From Corydoras sp. C115 (taxonomy: Eukaryota; Chordata; Actinopteri; Siluriformes; Callichthyidae), in assembly GCA_019802505.1 (NCBI GenBank), contig JAFMOC010000505.1, positions 10,001 to 74,000 of the forward strand: 64,000 nucleotides of DNA, read 5' to 3'. The translations under genes and the position numbers were made by a program. Below are positions 24,842 through 36,612 of this stretch, in pieces. How positions within the stretch are numbered: the first letter of the stretch is position 1; every line of letters starts with the position of its first letter. The notes beneath the pieces were generated by a model. The model was not told the DNA's origin and did not search any database. It saw nothing but the letters and a program-made list of their open reading frames with translations.

Positions 24842-24889
24842 CCACATATGTATATATATATCAATATATGATATATATTGGCCAATATT

Positions 24890-25380
24890 AAAGAGCTTAT
24901 AAATAAACAGTGATTGTGAGTGATGTTCGAAAGCTGCTTTTTCATTTTTAGTCATCGGTCTGCAAATTGTGCATCAATCCTGCTGTCATTATCGTTCGTG
25001 CCTTTATGTCAAAACCGTTAAGCTGCCCTATCCTAATCTGTATCTGAGGGACTATCACAGTATGTCACAGTGCTGTACGGTCAGCCGTGACAGGGATCAG
25101 AGCATATTAGCACCGGGGGACATCCAGCTTTCAAGAGATAGAGCTGACTTAAATGGTCAAATCCACTGGAGAGGGTACTTGTCCAAAGAAGGGCTTTGCA
25201 ATGTGAAAAATAGTGAAGGAAAGATAAATGATGCGATTAGAGTGGATTTGATATCAGGACGAGTGCTTATGGATGTCCTCCTCTTTTCAGAACAAGGGAA
25301 CATTGAAAGCCCTGAGCGCCGTCAACTGATCTTCTGACTTTCATCACCACCACTCTGTTATGAACAAGCTGACGTTATCA
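24890..25380. other. unique stretch with an unrecognised 122-codon open frame (24969-25337, plus)
   Basis: The frame is open across most of the unique sequence but matches no family I recognise, has no splice or promoter context, and its composition is unremarkable. Treated as chance. Confidence 0.25.
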
Positions 25381-25392
25381 CAACCTGAATCT

Positions 25393-25740
25393 CCATTCAT
25401 CCATTATCTCCCGCTTTATCCTCTATTAGGGTCATGGGGGGGGGGTTCTCCATGCCCATCCAGGGGAGAACGTCTCGGGCGCTGGGCAGATACACCCAGG
25501 ACAGGGCGCCAATCTATCACTGGGTACAGACTCACTCACACAGACACACTCTATATGGGGCAATTTGGAGAACTCAATTGACTTGCTCCATGTTTTTGGA
25601 CTGTGGGAAGAAACCGGAGAACCTGGAGGGAACCCACGCGGACACGGGGAGAACATGGAAACTCCACCCAGATGGGGATTTGAACCGGGAATCCCTAGTG
25701 CTGAGAGGAGAACATGCTAACCACTAAGCCACCGTGCCGA
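25393..25740 (-). mobile_element. SINE-A copy, first of a trimer
   Basis: The trimer 25393-26463 is flanked by CAACCTGAATCT (25381-25392, 26464-26475). Confidence 0.9.
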
Positions 25741-25751
25741 CAATTATATAT

Positions 25752-26105
25752 ATTCATTCATTTCTCCCACTTTATCCTCTATTAGGGTGGTGCGCAGGGG
25801 GGAAGGGGGGGTTCCCCATGCCCATCCAGGGGAGAACGTCTCGGGCGCTGGGCAGATAGACCCAGGACAGGGCGCCAATCCATCGCTGGGCACAGACTCA
25901 TTCACACAGACACACTCTATATGGGGCAATTTGGAGAACTCAATTGACTTGATCCATGTTTTTGGACTGTGGGAAGAAACCGGAGAACCCGGAGGGAACC
26001 CACGCAGACACGGGGAGGACATGGAAACTCCACCCAGATGGGGATTCGAACCGGGAATCCCTAGTGCTGAGAGGAGAACATGCCAACCACTAAGCCACCG
26101 TGCCG
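25752..26105 (-). mobile_element. SINE-A copy, second of a trimer
   Basis: Linker to the previous copy: GACAATTATATATATT. Confidence 0.9.
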
Positions 26106-26120
26106 ACAATCATATATATT

Positions 26121-26463
26121 GATTCATTCTCTCCCGCTTTATCCTCTATTAGGGTCGTGTGGGGGGGGGGGTTCCCCATGCCCATCCAGGGGAGAACGTT
26201 TTGGGCGCTGGGCAGATAGACCCAGGACAGGGCGCCAATCCATCGCTGGGCACACACTCACTCACACAGACACACTCTATATGGGGCAATTTGGAGAACT
26301 CAATTGACTTGATCCATGTTTTTGGACTGTGGGAGGAAAGAACCTGGAGGAAACCCACGCAGACACGGGGAGAACATGTAAAACTCCATCCAGATGGGGA
26401 TTCGAACCGGGAATCCCTAGTGCTGAGAGGAGAACATGCTAACCACTAAGCCACCGTGCCGCC
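26121..26463 (-). mobile_element. SINE-A copy, third of a trimer
   Basis: Linker to the previous copy: GACAATCATATATATT. Ends at the trimer's right target duplication. Confidence 0.9.
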
Positions 26464-26529
26464 CAACCTGAATCTGTCACGCTTAATATAACAAAGCAAT
26501 GGATTGAAAATGGCACCAAAAGGAGTAAT

Positions 26530-27150
26530 AGGTCCAAATCCCAATCTGGGTGGAGTTTCCATGTTCTCCATGTGTCCCCGTGGGTTTCCTCCAGGTCCTC
26601 TCACAGTTTAAAAACATGGATTCAAGGTAAATGGAATGCTCCAAATTGCCCCATATACAGTGTATTTGTGTGTGTGCCCAGAGATAGATTGACGCCCTGT
26701 GCTGCTTGCATCTGCCCAACACCTAAAATGTTCTCCCCTGTGTCCGCGTGGGTTTCCTCCGGGTTCTCCGATTTCCTCTCACAGTTTAAAAACATGGATT
26801 CAAGGTGAATTGAATGCTCCAAATTGCCCCATTATTTGTGTGTCTGCCCAGAGATTAATGCCCTGTCCTGTGTGTATCTGCCAAGCGCCCAAAATGTTCT
26901 CCACTGTGTCCTCATAGGTTTCCTCTAGGTTCTCCAGTTTCATCTCAGTTTAAATGGATTCAAGGTAAATGGAATGCTCCAATTTGGATTAGATTGATTG
27001 ATTGGTGCCCTGTCCTGGGTGTATCTGTCCGGCACCCAAAATGTTCTCCCCTGGATGGGCATGGGCATGGGGAACCCCCCGACCCTAGACCCTAGTTGAG
27101 GATTACGCAAAAAATTATAAATGAATGAATGAATGAATAAACTGGTAAAA
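26530..27150 (+). mobile_element. rearranged SINE-A cluster
   Basis: The body unit TTTCCTC ... CACAGTTTAAAAACATGGATTC ... ATGTTCTCC is repeated about three times with progressive decay, ending in GAATGAATGAATGAAT. No head. Confidence 0.78.
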
Positions 27151-27180
27151 AAACAATACTTTGTGTAATTTACATGTAGA

Positions 27181-27916
27181 CATACATTTAGTCATTTAGC
27201 AGATGCTTTTATCCAAAGCGACTTACAAATGAGAACATCACAAGTCAGAAGCCATGGAGAAAACCAACTATACTGTAAGTTCATCAAACCTGATTGTTAT
27301 TCGAAGCTGCGCCCCCCCCCCTCCATTTTTATTTTTATTTTTTTTTTTATAACAGGTATTTGTTAAATAGATGCGTTTTAAGTAGTTTCTTAAAACTGTT
27401 TAGAGATTCTGCCTTACGGACAGAGTTGGGAAGATGGTTCCACCATTTTGCAGTGGTGAACGCCACAGAATGAGAATGAGCTCCTCGGTGAGGTGGAACC
27501 GCCAGGCGGCAATCATCACTGGAGCGAAGTGAACGAGTCGGAGTGTATTTTGAAAAGATAGAGTGAAGGTAAGAGGGGGAAGATCCAGAAATGGTTCTGT
27601 ATGCCAGAGTCAGCGACTTGTACTGAATGCAGCAGCTACAGGAAGCCAATGGAGGGAAGTGAGTAATGGAGGGACATGAGTTCTTGGGCTGGTTGAATAC
27701 GAGTCGGGCTGCAGAGTTTTGAATTGGTTGAAGAGGTCTGATTGTGGAAGCTGGGATACCGGCAAGTAGTGCATTACAATAATCAAGCCGGGATAGGACT
27801 AGGGCTTGAACAAGCAGTTGGGTAGCATGTTCAGTCAAAAAGGGTCTGATCTTCCTGATGTTGTAAAGAACGAATCTACAAGAACGGGCGGTTTTGATCA
27901 CACAAGCTGTAATGTG
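27181..27916 (-). mobile_element. L2/CR1-type LINE 3 prime fragment
   Basis: The minus-strand translation contains QLLVQALVLSRLDYCNALL, AARLVF and KSLTLAYRTISGSSPSYL, the C-terminal end of an L2/CR1 reverse transcriptase. The open frame runs from 28147 to 27347, but the part upstream of about 27916 has no recognised LINE similarity. The 3 prime end carries GTAAGTCGCTTTGGATAAAA, the widespread fish L2 tail. It is truncated at the 5 prime end. Closely similar to 49172-49858. Confidence 0.85.
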
Positions 27917-28402
27917 TTGCCTGTAGCTGTAACTTGTGTTGTAATGATAAACACAAGCTGCTGTACATTGTGAGCCATTTTGAAATGTAGCACACACAGC
28001 ACAGAGAGTACACATCAGGTGGAGTAAAGCACAGTATCCTTTACAATATGTCCCTGGAGGATGGATTACAACAAAACAAGAATGTTCTGTTAAGTATGGG
28101 AACAGATGGCTGTCCTGGGAGAATAGGAGGAAGGCCCAATGTCCCACAGTGTCTTTCTGAATGGGCCAACTCTGAGATAGAGTGAGTTTAAAAGGAAGAG
28201 AAACAAATGACCCCTCCTGAGCGGAAGTTCCTTCTCTGTGATGAAGAGATGCTTAATATTTATATGTCTACAAATCAGCAGAAGAGCTACAGGCAAGTAT
28301 TTTACCAAATGTTAAAGACTATGTGATAAACTGATCTATTTTGCCTTGTGTAGTTACACACAGACGGCATGGTGGCTTATGTGTGAGTGTGATTTAGTTA
28401 AA

Positions 28403-28783
28403 TTCATTCATTCATTCATTCATTCATTCATTCATTCATTTTCTTCCGCTTTATCCTCTATTAGGGTTGCGGTGGGGTTCCCCATGCCCATCCAGGGGAG
28501 AACGTTTCGAGCGATGGGCAGATACACCCAGCACAGTGCGCCAATCTATCACTGGACACACACTCACTCACTCACTCACTCACTCATACACACTCTATAT
28601 GGGGCAATTTGGAGAACTCAATTGACTTGATCCATGTTTTTGGACTGTGGGAGGAAACCGGAGAACCCGGAGGAAACCCACGCAGACACAGGGAGAACAT
28701 GGAAACTCCACCCAGATGGGGACTCAAACCTGGAATCCCTAGCGCTGAGAGGAGAACATGCTAACCACTACGCCACCGTGCCG
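28403..28783 (-). mobile_element. SINE-A copy, full length
   Basis: Long (ATTC)n tail and an expanded CTCA run at 28563-28585. Confidence 0.9.
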
Positions 28784-28799
28784 CCCTATTTTAGTTATA

Positions 28800-29166
28800 T
28801 TATTATTATTATTATTATTCATTCATTCATTCATTATCTTCCGCTTTATCCTCTATTAGGGTTGCGGTGGGGTTCCCCATGCCCATCCAGGGGAGAACGT
28901 TTCGGGCGCTGGGCAGATACACCCAGGACAGGGCGCCAATCCATCGCTGGGCACACACTCACTCACACAGACACACTCTATATGGGGCAATTTGGAGAAC
29001 TCAATTGACTTGATCCATGTTTTTGGACTGTGGGAGGAAACCAGAGAACCCGGAAGAAACCCACGCGGACACGGGGAGAACATGGAAACTCCACCCAGAT
29101 GGGGACTCAAACCTGGAATCCCTAGCGCTGAGAGGAGAACATGCTAACCACTAAGCCACCGTGCTG
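28800..29166 (-). mobile_element. SINE-A copy, full length
   Basis: 16-bp duplication CCCTATTTTAGTTATA (28784-28799, 29167-29182); tail extended by (TTA)n. Confidence 0.9.
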
Positions 29167-29183
29167 CCCTATTTTAGTTATAC

Positions 29184-29214
<31 letters not shown>

Positions 29215-29219
29215 CTCAG

Positions 29220-29556
29220 GGTGGCATGGTGGCTTAGTGGTTTAGCATGTTCTCCTCTCAGTGCTAGGGATTCCCGGTTCAAATCCCCATCTGGGTGGAG
29301 TTTCCATGTTCTCCCCGTGTCCGCGTGGGTTTCCTTCGGGTTCTCCGGTTTCCTCCCACAGTCCAAAAACATGGATCAAGTCAATTGAGTTCTTCAAATT
29401 GCCCCATATAGAGTGTGTGAGTGAGTGTGTGCCCAGTGAATGATTGGCGCCCTGTCCTGGGTGTATCTGCCCAGCGCCCGAAACGTTCTCCCCTGGATGG
29501 ACATGGGGAACCCCCCGCGACCCTAATAGAGGATAAAGTGGAAGATAATGGATAAA
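29220..29556 (+). mobile_element. SINE-A copy, full length
   Basis: A box interrupted by an extra T (AGTGGTTTAGC); inverted relative to its left neighbour. Confidence 0.9.
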
Positions 29557-29619
29557 TAGCTACACACAGAGGAACAAGTCCTCCCATTTAACCTATCAGT
29601 GCAATAAAACAACACACAA

Positions 29620-29650
<31 letters not shown>

Positions 29651-29764
29651 CGCACACAAACACACACACACAAACATCACAGCCCTGTTCATAGCACCCA
29701 GGGACCAATTGAGGATAGGTTAGAGTTAACCTTGCTGGAGGGCACTTCAGCCACAGTACTGTAT

Positions 29765-29990
29765 GGTGTGGTAGATCAGTGGTTAGGGTGTTGGGCTATC
29801 AATCAGAAGGTTGTGGGTTTAAATCCCAGGTTCACTAACATTATGTGGGTCCTTGAGCAAGACCCTTAACCCTCATTGCTTCAGGTGGGCTGTGCCAACT
29901 GTTTTCTGACTACAACCCAGCTGGGATACGTGTATGTTTCTTTAGATAAAAGTGTCTTTTGTATGGCCAAATGTAAATGTGATGGAAATG
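29765..29990 (+). mobile_element. tRNA-derived SINE with L2 tail (SINE-B)
   Basis: A-box-like TAGATCAGTGG and B-box-like GGTTTAAATCC lie about 40 bp apart, followed by TGAGCAAGACCCTTAACCCT and an L2-type tail (AGATAAAAGTGTCTTTTGTA ... AAATGTAAATG). A second copy lies at 63676-63884. Confidence 0.75.
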
Positions 29991-30140
29991 TCATGTAAAT
30001 GTCATGTAAATGTTACAATGCTGGTTCCTTTACTACAAGCCCACGACTATTTACAAAAGTCAGCAGTATAGTCCCAAAAAATACTTACTTTTTTGGTTGA
30101 AAAACTGCAACTGCCTGACATATATATATATACCCATCTA

Positions 30141-30429
30141 GGGACAGCACGGTGGCTTAGTGGTTAGCACGTTCGCCTCTCAGTGCCAGTCTGTCTGCGT
30201 GGGTTTCCTCTGGGTTCTCCGGTTTCCTCCCACAGTCCAAAAACATGGATCAAGGTCAATTAAATTCTCTAAATTGCTCCATATAGAGTGTGTTGGTGTG
30301 CATGAGTGTGTGCGCAGTGATAGATTGGCGCCCTGTCCTGGGTATGTCTGCACAGCGCCTGAATCCCTGGATGGGCATGGGGGACCCCCTGTGACCCTAG
30401 TAGAGGATAAAGCGGAAGATGATGAATGG
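30141..30429 (+). mobile_element. SINE-A copy with deletion
   Basis: 13-bp duplication ATATACCCATCTA (30128-30140, 30430-30442); the B-box region is deleted. Confidence 0.9.
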
Positions 30430-30945
30430 ATATACCCATCTATCCATCCATCCATCCATCCATTATATCCAAATGTCCAAACTGCGTCCAAATTGATTGG
30501 ACATTTTAGATGGGTGTGTGTATATATATACATCTTGGGCGCTGGGCAGATAGACCCAGGACAGGGCGCCAATCCATCGCTGGGCACACACTCACTCACA
30601 CAGACACACTCTATATGGGGCAATTTTTTGAGAATTCAATTGACTTGATCCATGTTTTTGGACTGTGGGAGGAAACCGGAGAACCCGGAGGAAACCCACA
30701 CAGACACGGGGAGAACATGGAAACTCCACCCAAATGGGGATTCGAACCGGGAATCCCTAGTGCTGAGAGGCGAACGTGCTAACCACTAAGCCACCGTGCC
30801 GCCATATATATATATATATACCCATCTATCCATCCATTATGTCCAAACTGTGTCCAAATAGATATTTTAGTTACATATATATATACCCATCTATCTATCC
30901 CTCCATCCATTATGTCCAAATTGGTATTTTAGTTCCATAGTAAAA
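30430..30945. repeat. three copies of a TATACCCATCTATCCATCC unit
   Basis: CATCTATCCATCCATCCATC, ATTATGTCCAAACTG and ATTTTAG recur at about 30431, 30820 and 30885, with a truncated SINE-A between copies 1 and 2. Confidence 0.6.
30530..30803 (-). mobile_element. SINE-A copy, tail truncated
   Basis: Starts at CATCTTGGGCGCTGGGCAGA; head intact. Confidence 0.85.
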
Positions 30946-31795
30946 TCGATCTGTATCCAGAGTTACGTCACTTCGACATGTTTCCACAATAGCTATGTCT
31001 GTCAGATGGCGGAATAATTGTTTATTCATCTGTTTATTATTATTTGTTAATCCAAGAACAAAATAACAGATTCGACAAGTCCCAGCTTGACCCCCACGGC
31101 ATCATGCCGAAAACCTTCCTCATGCTTTATAATCCATTTATCTAAAACACTTAAATATAGCTTAAATGTGTTGTTTGCTTTCTAACTTAAACTCATTAAA
31201 TGTATGGATTTGGGGCTTACGTTGCCTGATAGCTGAAAAAGAAAGAAAATAACATGCTGTTCATTTCATTGTTCTGTTTTCTGTAACAGCCTGTTGTGTT
31301 GGCGGACTGGAAGCCAGTGTCCCCGCAGAGCCTGAGTCACAGTCCTTATCAAGCAGCGACAAGACTGCAGGAAACACAATGCAGACTAATTAAAAGACAC
31401 AATTCTGTGTTAAAAAAGTCTATTCGTGCACTGGATGCTTTTCAGAATGTCACCATGACGGGTTCGATTGCATTCATCATTTATTTATTTTATCAGCTCC
31501 CCTGCACTCATGGAACTAAATGGTTGCCAGATACTCAAAAACAGTCACGCACATGTTCCCACCTGAGTGCAATGCAGTTCCTTACATTTGCTAGCATGTT
31601 TTTATCATGCAGACATGAAGAGAACATGCAACCTTCAAACAAGAAGCTTCTTGCTGTTACTAGGAGGTGAAACAAAGACCCACAATCTTTAATCTTTTAT
31701 TAATTAGGCCAACATTTCTAATCCTGAAAAATATCCTTCTTTCCATAATTTAATCCTACAGTGATGTTGTGGAGTATATAATGTGTGTGTATATA
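30946..31795. other. no recognised feature
   Basis: A 124-codon open frame at 31296-31670 has no recognisable product. Otherwise plain AT-rich sequence. Confidence 0.3.
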
Positions 31796-31801
31796 TATAT
31801 A

Positions 31802-32089
31802 GGGCGGCACAGTGAAAAGTTTCGGGCACTGGGAAGATACACCCAGGACAGAGCGCCAATCTATCGCTGGGCACACACTAACTCACACAGACACACTCTA
31901 TATGGGGCAATTTGGAGAACTCAATTGACTTGCTCCATGTTTTTGGACTGTGGGAGGAAACCGGAGAACCCGGAGGAAACCCACGCAGACATGGGGAGAA
32001 CATGGAAACTCCACCCAGATTGGGATTGGAACCGTAATCCCTAGAGCTGAGAGGAGAACATGCTAACCACTATGGCACCGTGCCGCCCA
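31802..32089 (-). mobile_element. chimeric SINE-A
   Basis: A plus-strand head piece GGGCGGCACAGTG is joined to a minus-strand body and head (…CACCGTGCCGCCC). Confidence 0.78.
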
Positions 32090-32111
32090 TGAGTTATAAT
32101 AATAATAATAA

Positions 32112-32332
32112 TTCATTCATTCATTCATTCATTATCTTCCACTTTATCCTCTATTAGGGTCATGGGGGGTCAATTTTGGAGAACTCAATTGACTTGCTCC
32201 ATGTTTTTGGACTGTGGGAGGAAACCGGAGAACCCGGAGGAAACCCAGGCAGACACGGGGAGAACATGGAAACTCCACCCATATGGGGATTCGAACCGGG
32301 AATCCCTAGTGCTGAGAGGAGAACATGCCGCC

Positions 32333-32335
<3 letters not shown>
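32112..32335 (-). mobile_element. SINE-A copy with internal deletion
   Basis: Deleted between GGGTCATGGGGGGT and CAATTTTGGAGAACTC; head truncated; flanked by (AAT)n on both sides. Confidence 0.82.
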
Positions 32336-32363
<28 letters not shown>

Positions 32364-33135
32364 TTAACTAAATCACACTCACACATTAATCTGTACACTA
32401 TACACAAACGACACAAACGGTTTTAACTGCTGCTACGTTCTCCAGCCAGAAATGAATTAAACGCTTCCACCGTTCCGACCCCACAGCAACGTCTGCTAAT
32501 AAACTCTTTTCCCATTTTGATATGAAGAGCCAGCTTCATGTTCCAATCACTGTACTTCTCAATTATACAGCCAAAAAAACAGCAAGATGAAATGCAAGTG
32601 ACAGAACGCTATTTGCAATCAGTTATTTACCCGAATATTACACAGCTCCAGGCAAGGCTCTGCTGACAGAAAAGAGACTGTAATCACATTTCTGTATCAT
32701 GAAGTGGTGTGGCATTAATGACTTACTTTATTATCTGCTTCCGAAACAAGATGACCATGGCTGCAGAATGGCCCGGGCCCCGCAAATCCGTTTACGCATT
32801 TCTCTGTGCCAAACAGATACTGCATGCCTTCCACAGTATTAGCACACTGTCCCTGCAGTTTAATTGTGGTGAACCGGCTGGGCAGAGGGCCAGGGCTGAT
32901 ATTCAGTTTGGCATAGTACTGAAACAGATGGCACATTGGAAAGGCTGTGGGGTAAAATCTATAGAACCAGCATATTTTCCAACACAGTGGAAGTGCAGTC
33001 TTGTAATTATATTTATTTTAATGACAAGGGCACAGTATCTATAATAGCTTCTCCATTTTCTCTGGATTAGGGATAAAACGATTCATTATTTTTTGCAATT
33101 AATTAAAAATGAAAAAGGTTACAATTAAAAGCACC
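32336..33135. other. no recognised feature
   Basis: Starts with (AAT)n; then unique sequence with no recognisable exon. Confidence 0.35.
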
Positions 33136-33139
33136 TGAA

Positions 33140-33492
33140 TATCCATCCATCCATTCATCATCTTCCACTTTATCCTCTATTAGGGTCGCGGGGGGGTTCC
33201 CCATGCCCATCCAGGGGAGAACGTCTCCGGCGCTGGGCAGATACACCCATGACAGGGCGCCAATCCATCGCTGGGCACACACTCACTCACACAGACAAAC
33301 TCTATATGGGGCAATTTAGAGAACTCAATTGACTTGATCCATGTTTTTGGACTGTGGGAGGAAACCGGAGAAACCGGAGGAAACCCACGCAGACACGGGG
33401 AGAACATGGAAACTCTACCCAGATGGGGATTCGAACCGGGAATCCCTAGTGCTGAGAGGAGAACATACTAACCACTAAGCCACCGTGCCCCC
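33140..33492 (-). mobile_element. SINE-A copy, full length
   Basis: Complete from (ATCC)n tail to CCACCGTGCCCCC. Confidence 0.9.
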
Positions 33493-33639
33493 TAATATAA
33501 TATATGCCCTATATATATATATTAGATGTATCTTTTTAACTTTCCTCACTTACTGTCCCTTTGCTGCAGTGACTAAGTGAATTTCCACATGATGGAATAA
33601 TAAAGGCTTAACTTATGGGATTCACCCTTCAATATCTCT

Positions 33640-33999
33640 ATCCTTCATCCATCCATTATCTTCCGCTTTCTCCTCAACTAGGGTTGGGGGGGGGGTTCCC
33701 CATGCCCATCTAGGGGAGAACGTTTCGGGTGTTGGGCAGACACACCCCGGACAGGGCGCCAATCCATTGCTGGGCACACACTCACTCACACACACACAGA
33801 CACACTCTATATGGGGCAATTTTAAGAATTCAATTGACCTTGATCTATGTTTTTGGACTGTGGGAGGAAACTGGACAACCCGGAGGAAACCCACACAGAC
33901 ACGGGGAGAACATGGAAAGTCCACCCAGATTGGGTTTCTAACCGGGAATCCCTAGTGCTGAGAGGAGAACATGCTAACCACTAAGCCTCGTGCCGCCCC
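33640..33999 (-). mobile_element. SINE-A copy, full length
   Basis: Small deletion in the A box (AAGCCTCGTGCCG). Confidence 0.88.
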
Positions 34000-34104
34000 T
34001 GTATACTTTAATATCATGTATTTTAGAAAATGCAACCTATTGGACGGTTCAAGCAAAGACTCTTTCCAGGAATTCAGGATAAATATGAACCCTGGAGTTT
34101 AGAC

Positions 34105-34466
34105 ATCCATCCATCATCCTCCACTTAATGATCCATGTTATCCTCTATTATGGTCGTGGGGGGGGGGGGGGTTCCCCATGCCCATCCAGGGGAGATTGTT
34201 TTGGGGCGCTGGGCAGATACACCCAGGACAGGGTGCCAATCTATCACTGGGCACACACTCACACAGACACACAAACACACACACACATAGTTTATGGGGC
34301 AATTTCAAGCAGCCAGTTCACTCACTCTTGAATCCATGTTTTTGGACTGTGAGAACCTGGAGGAAACCCACGTGGACACAGAAAGAACATGTACTCCATC
34401 CAGATGGGGATTTGAAGGTGGATCCCCAGCACTGAGAGGAGAACGTGTTAATCACTATGCCGCCCT
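34105..34466 (-). mobile_element. SINE-A copy, diverged
   Basis: G tract at 34158; B box lost; partial head CACTATGCCGCCC. Confidence 0.82.
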
Positions 34467-34826
34467 CTGGAGTCTACATGTTTAAATAAGACTGAAAGCA
34501 TAGTGCAGATTTCTTATTCCCAGTGAACAGGATCAGCCAGTTCAGAGTTTAAGACATGCTCTGACATCACCATTCTTTGACTTGACTTGTATAATACTTT
34601 CAAAACACAAATAATTAGCTTTGTATGGTTTGTTTATACGAAGGACTAAACTAATGAATAGATACACCGGATGTAGTGAGAGCAGCTTTCAGTGGACGTC
34701 ATTTAAGGTCATATTGACCTCCGATTCAATAAAATAAAACATTTTTAAAAATCTTTTTTCAAAACCACCCCAATATCATGTTAAATGACTTTATCCTAAA
34801 TTAATTCTGCTTGTGAAGTAGAAAAT

Positions 34827-35178
34827 TCATTCATTCATTCATCATCTTCCGCTTTATCCTCTATTAGGGTCGTGGGGGGGTTCCCCATGCCCATCCAGGG
34901 GAGAATGTCTCGGGCGCTGGGCAGATAGACCCAGGACAGGGCGCCAATCCATCGCTGGGCACACAATCACTCACACAGACACACTCTATATGGGGCAACT
35001 TTTGAGAATTTAATTGACTTGATCCATGTTTTTGGACTGTGGGAGGAAACCGGAGAACCCGGAGGAAACCCACACGGACACGGGGAGAACATGGAAACTC
35101 CACCCAGATGGGGATTCGAACCGGGAATCCCTAGTGCTGAGAGGAGAACATGCTAACCACTAAGCCACCGTGCCAACC
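34827..35178 (-). mobile_element. SINE-A copy, full length
   Basis: 13-bp duplication TGAAGTAGAAAAT (34814-34826, 35179-35191). Confidence 0.92.
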
Positions 35179-35204
35179 TGAAGTAGAAAATATAGTAGAA
35201 AATG

Positions 35205-36612
35205 GGCGATTTATTCATATATATTGTAACATAATTTATATAAATATATACCACCTCACAGCAACAAAATATATATTGAAACACAATTTATATAATTAAT
35301 TACTACCTCAAAGCAACAAAAAATATATAGTAACACTATATAAATGTATACCACCTTTCAGCAACATAATATTTATATAGTAACACAATTTATATAAATA
35401 TAATCCACCTCACAGCAACATAATATATATAAAAAATATATAGTAACAAATGTATACTACCTCATAGCAACAAAAAATATATAGTAACATGATTTATATA
35501 AATATATACCACATCATAGCAACAAAAACTAGATGATAACACTATTTATATAAATATAAATCACCTCACAGCAACATAATATGAAAAGTAACACAACTTA
35601 TATAAATATAAACCACCTCACAGCAACATAATATATATAGTAACATAACTTATATAAATATAAACCACCTCATAGCAACAAAAATATATAGTAACAATTT
35701 ATATAAAGATAAACCAACACACAGCAAAGTAATATATAAAGTAACACTATTTATATATATAAATACTATCTCATAGCAACAAAAAAATATATAGTAACAC
35801 TATTTATATAAATATATACCACAGCAAAGCAACAAAAATATATAGTAACATAATTTATATAAATATAAACCACCTCACAGCAAAATAATATATAAAGTAA
35901 CACTATTTATATACATACTGTATATACTACCTCATAGCAACAAAAATTTATAGTAACACTATTTATATAAATATAAACCACTTCACAGCAACATAATATA
36001 TATTGTAACACAATTTATATGAATATGTACTACCTTACAGCAACAAAAAATATATAGTAACACTATTTATATAGGCGGCACGATGGCTTAGTGTTTAGCA
36101 TGTTCTCCTCTCAGCACTAGGGATTGCCGGTTCGAATCCCCATCTGGGTGGAGTTTCCATGTTCTCCCCATGTCTGCGTGGGTTTCCTCCGGGTTCTCCG
36201 GTTTCCTCCCACAGTCCAAAAACATGGAACAAGTCAATTGAGTTCTCCAAATTGCCCCATATAGAGTGTGTTTGTGTGTGTGTCTGTGTGAGTGAGTGTG
36301 TGTGTGCCCAGCGATAGATTGGCACCCTGTCCTGGGTCTATCTGCCCAGCGCCCGAAACTTTCTCCCCTGGATGGGCATGGGGAACCCCACCGCGACCCT
36401 AATAGAGGATAAAGCGGAAGATAATGAATGAATGAATGAATGAACTATTTATATAAATATATACCATCGCACAGCAACAAAAATATATAGTAACGTAATT
36501 TATATAAATATAAACCACCTCACAGCAACATAATATATATAGTAACATAACATATAAATATATACCACCTCACAGCTACTATATATTTTTTGTTGCTGTG
36601 AGGTGGTATATC
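35205..36612. repeat. AT-rich minisatellite of about 60-bp units
   Basis: About 20 units of the form ACCACCTCACAGCAACA, TATATAGTAACA, TTTATATAAATATA. It is split by a SINE-A insertion at 36074-36443. At the right end (36562-36612) a unit is present in inverted orientation (TTGTTGCTGTGAGGTGGTAT), forming a hairpin. Confidence 0.88.
36074..36443 (+). mobile_element. SINE-A copy inserted in the AT-rich minisatellite
   Basis: 12-bp duplication ACTATTTATATA (36062-36073, 36444-36455). Confidence 0.93.

Noticed and set aside
24969..25337. 122-codon plus-strand frame
   Set aside because: No family recognised, no splice sites or promoter context; could be a chance frame. A protein search and RNA-seq would decide.
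27347..28147. 266-codon frame as a host gene
   Set aside because: The C-terminal part is an L2/CR1 reverse-transcriptase end followed by the L2 tail, with a second copy at 49.2-49.9 kb.
31296..31670. 124-codon plus-strand frame
   Set aside because: No recognisable product; single open frame in AT-rich intergenic sequence.
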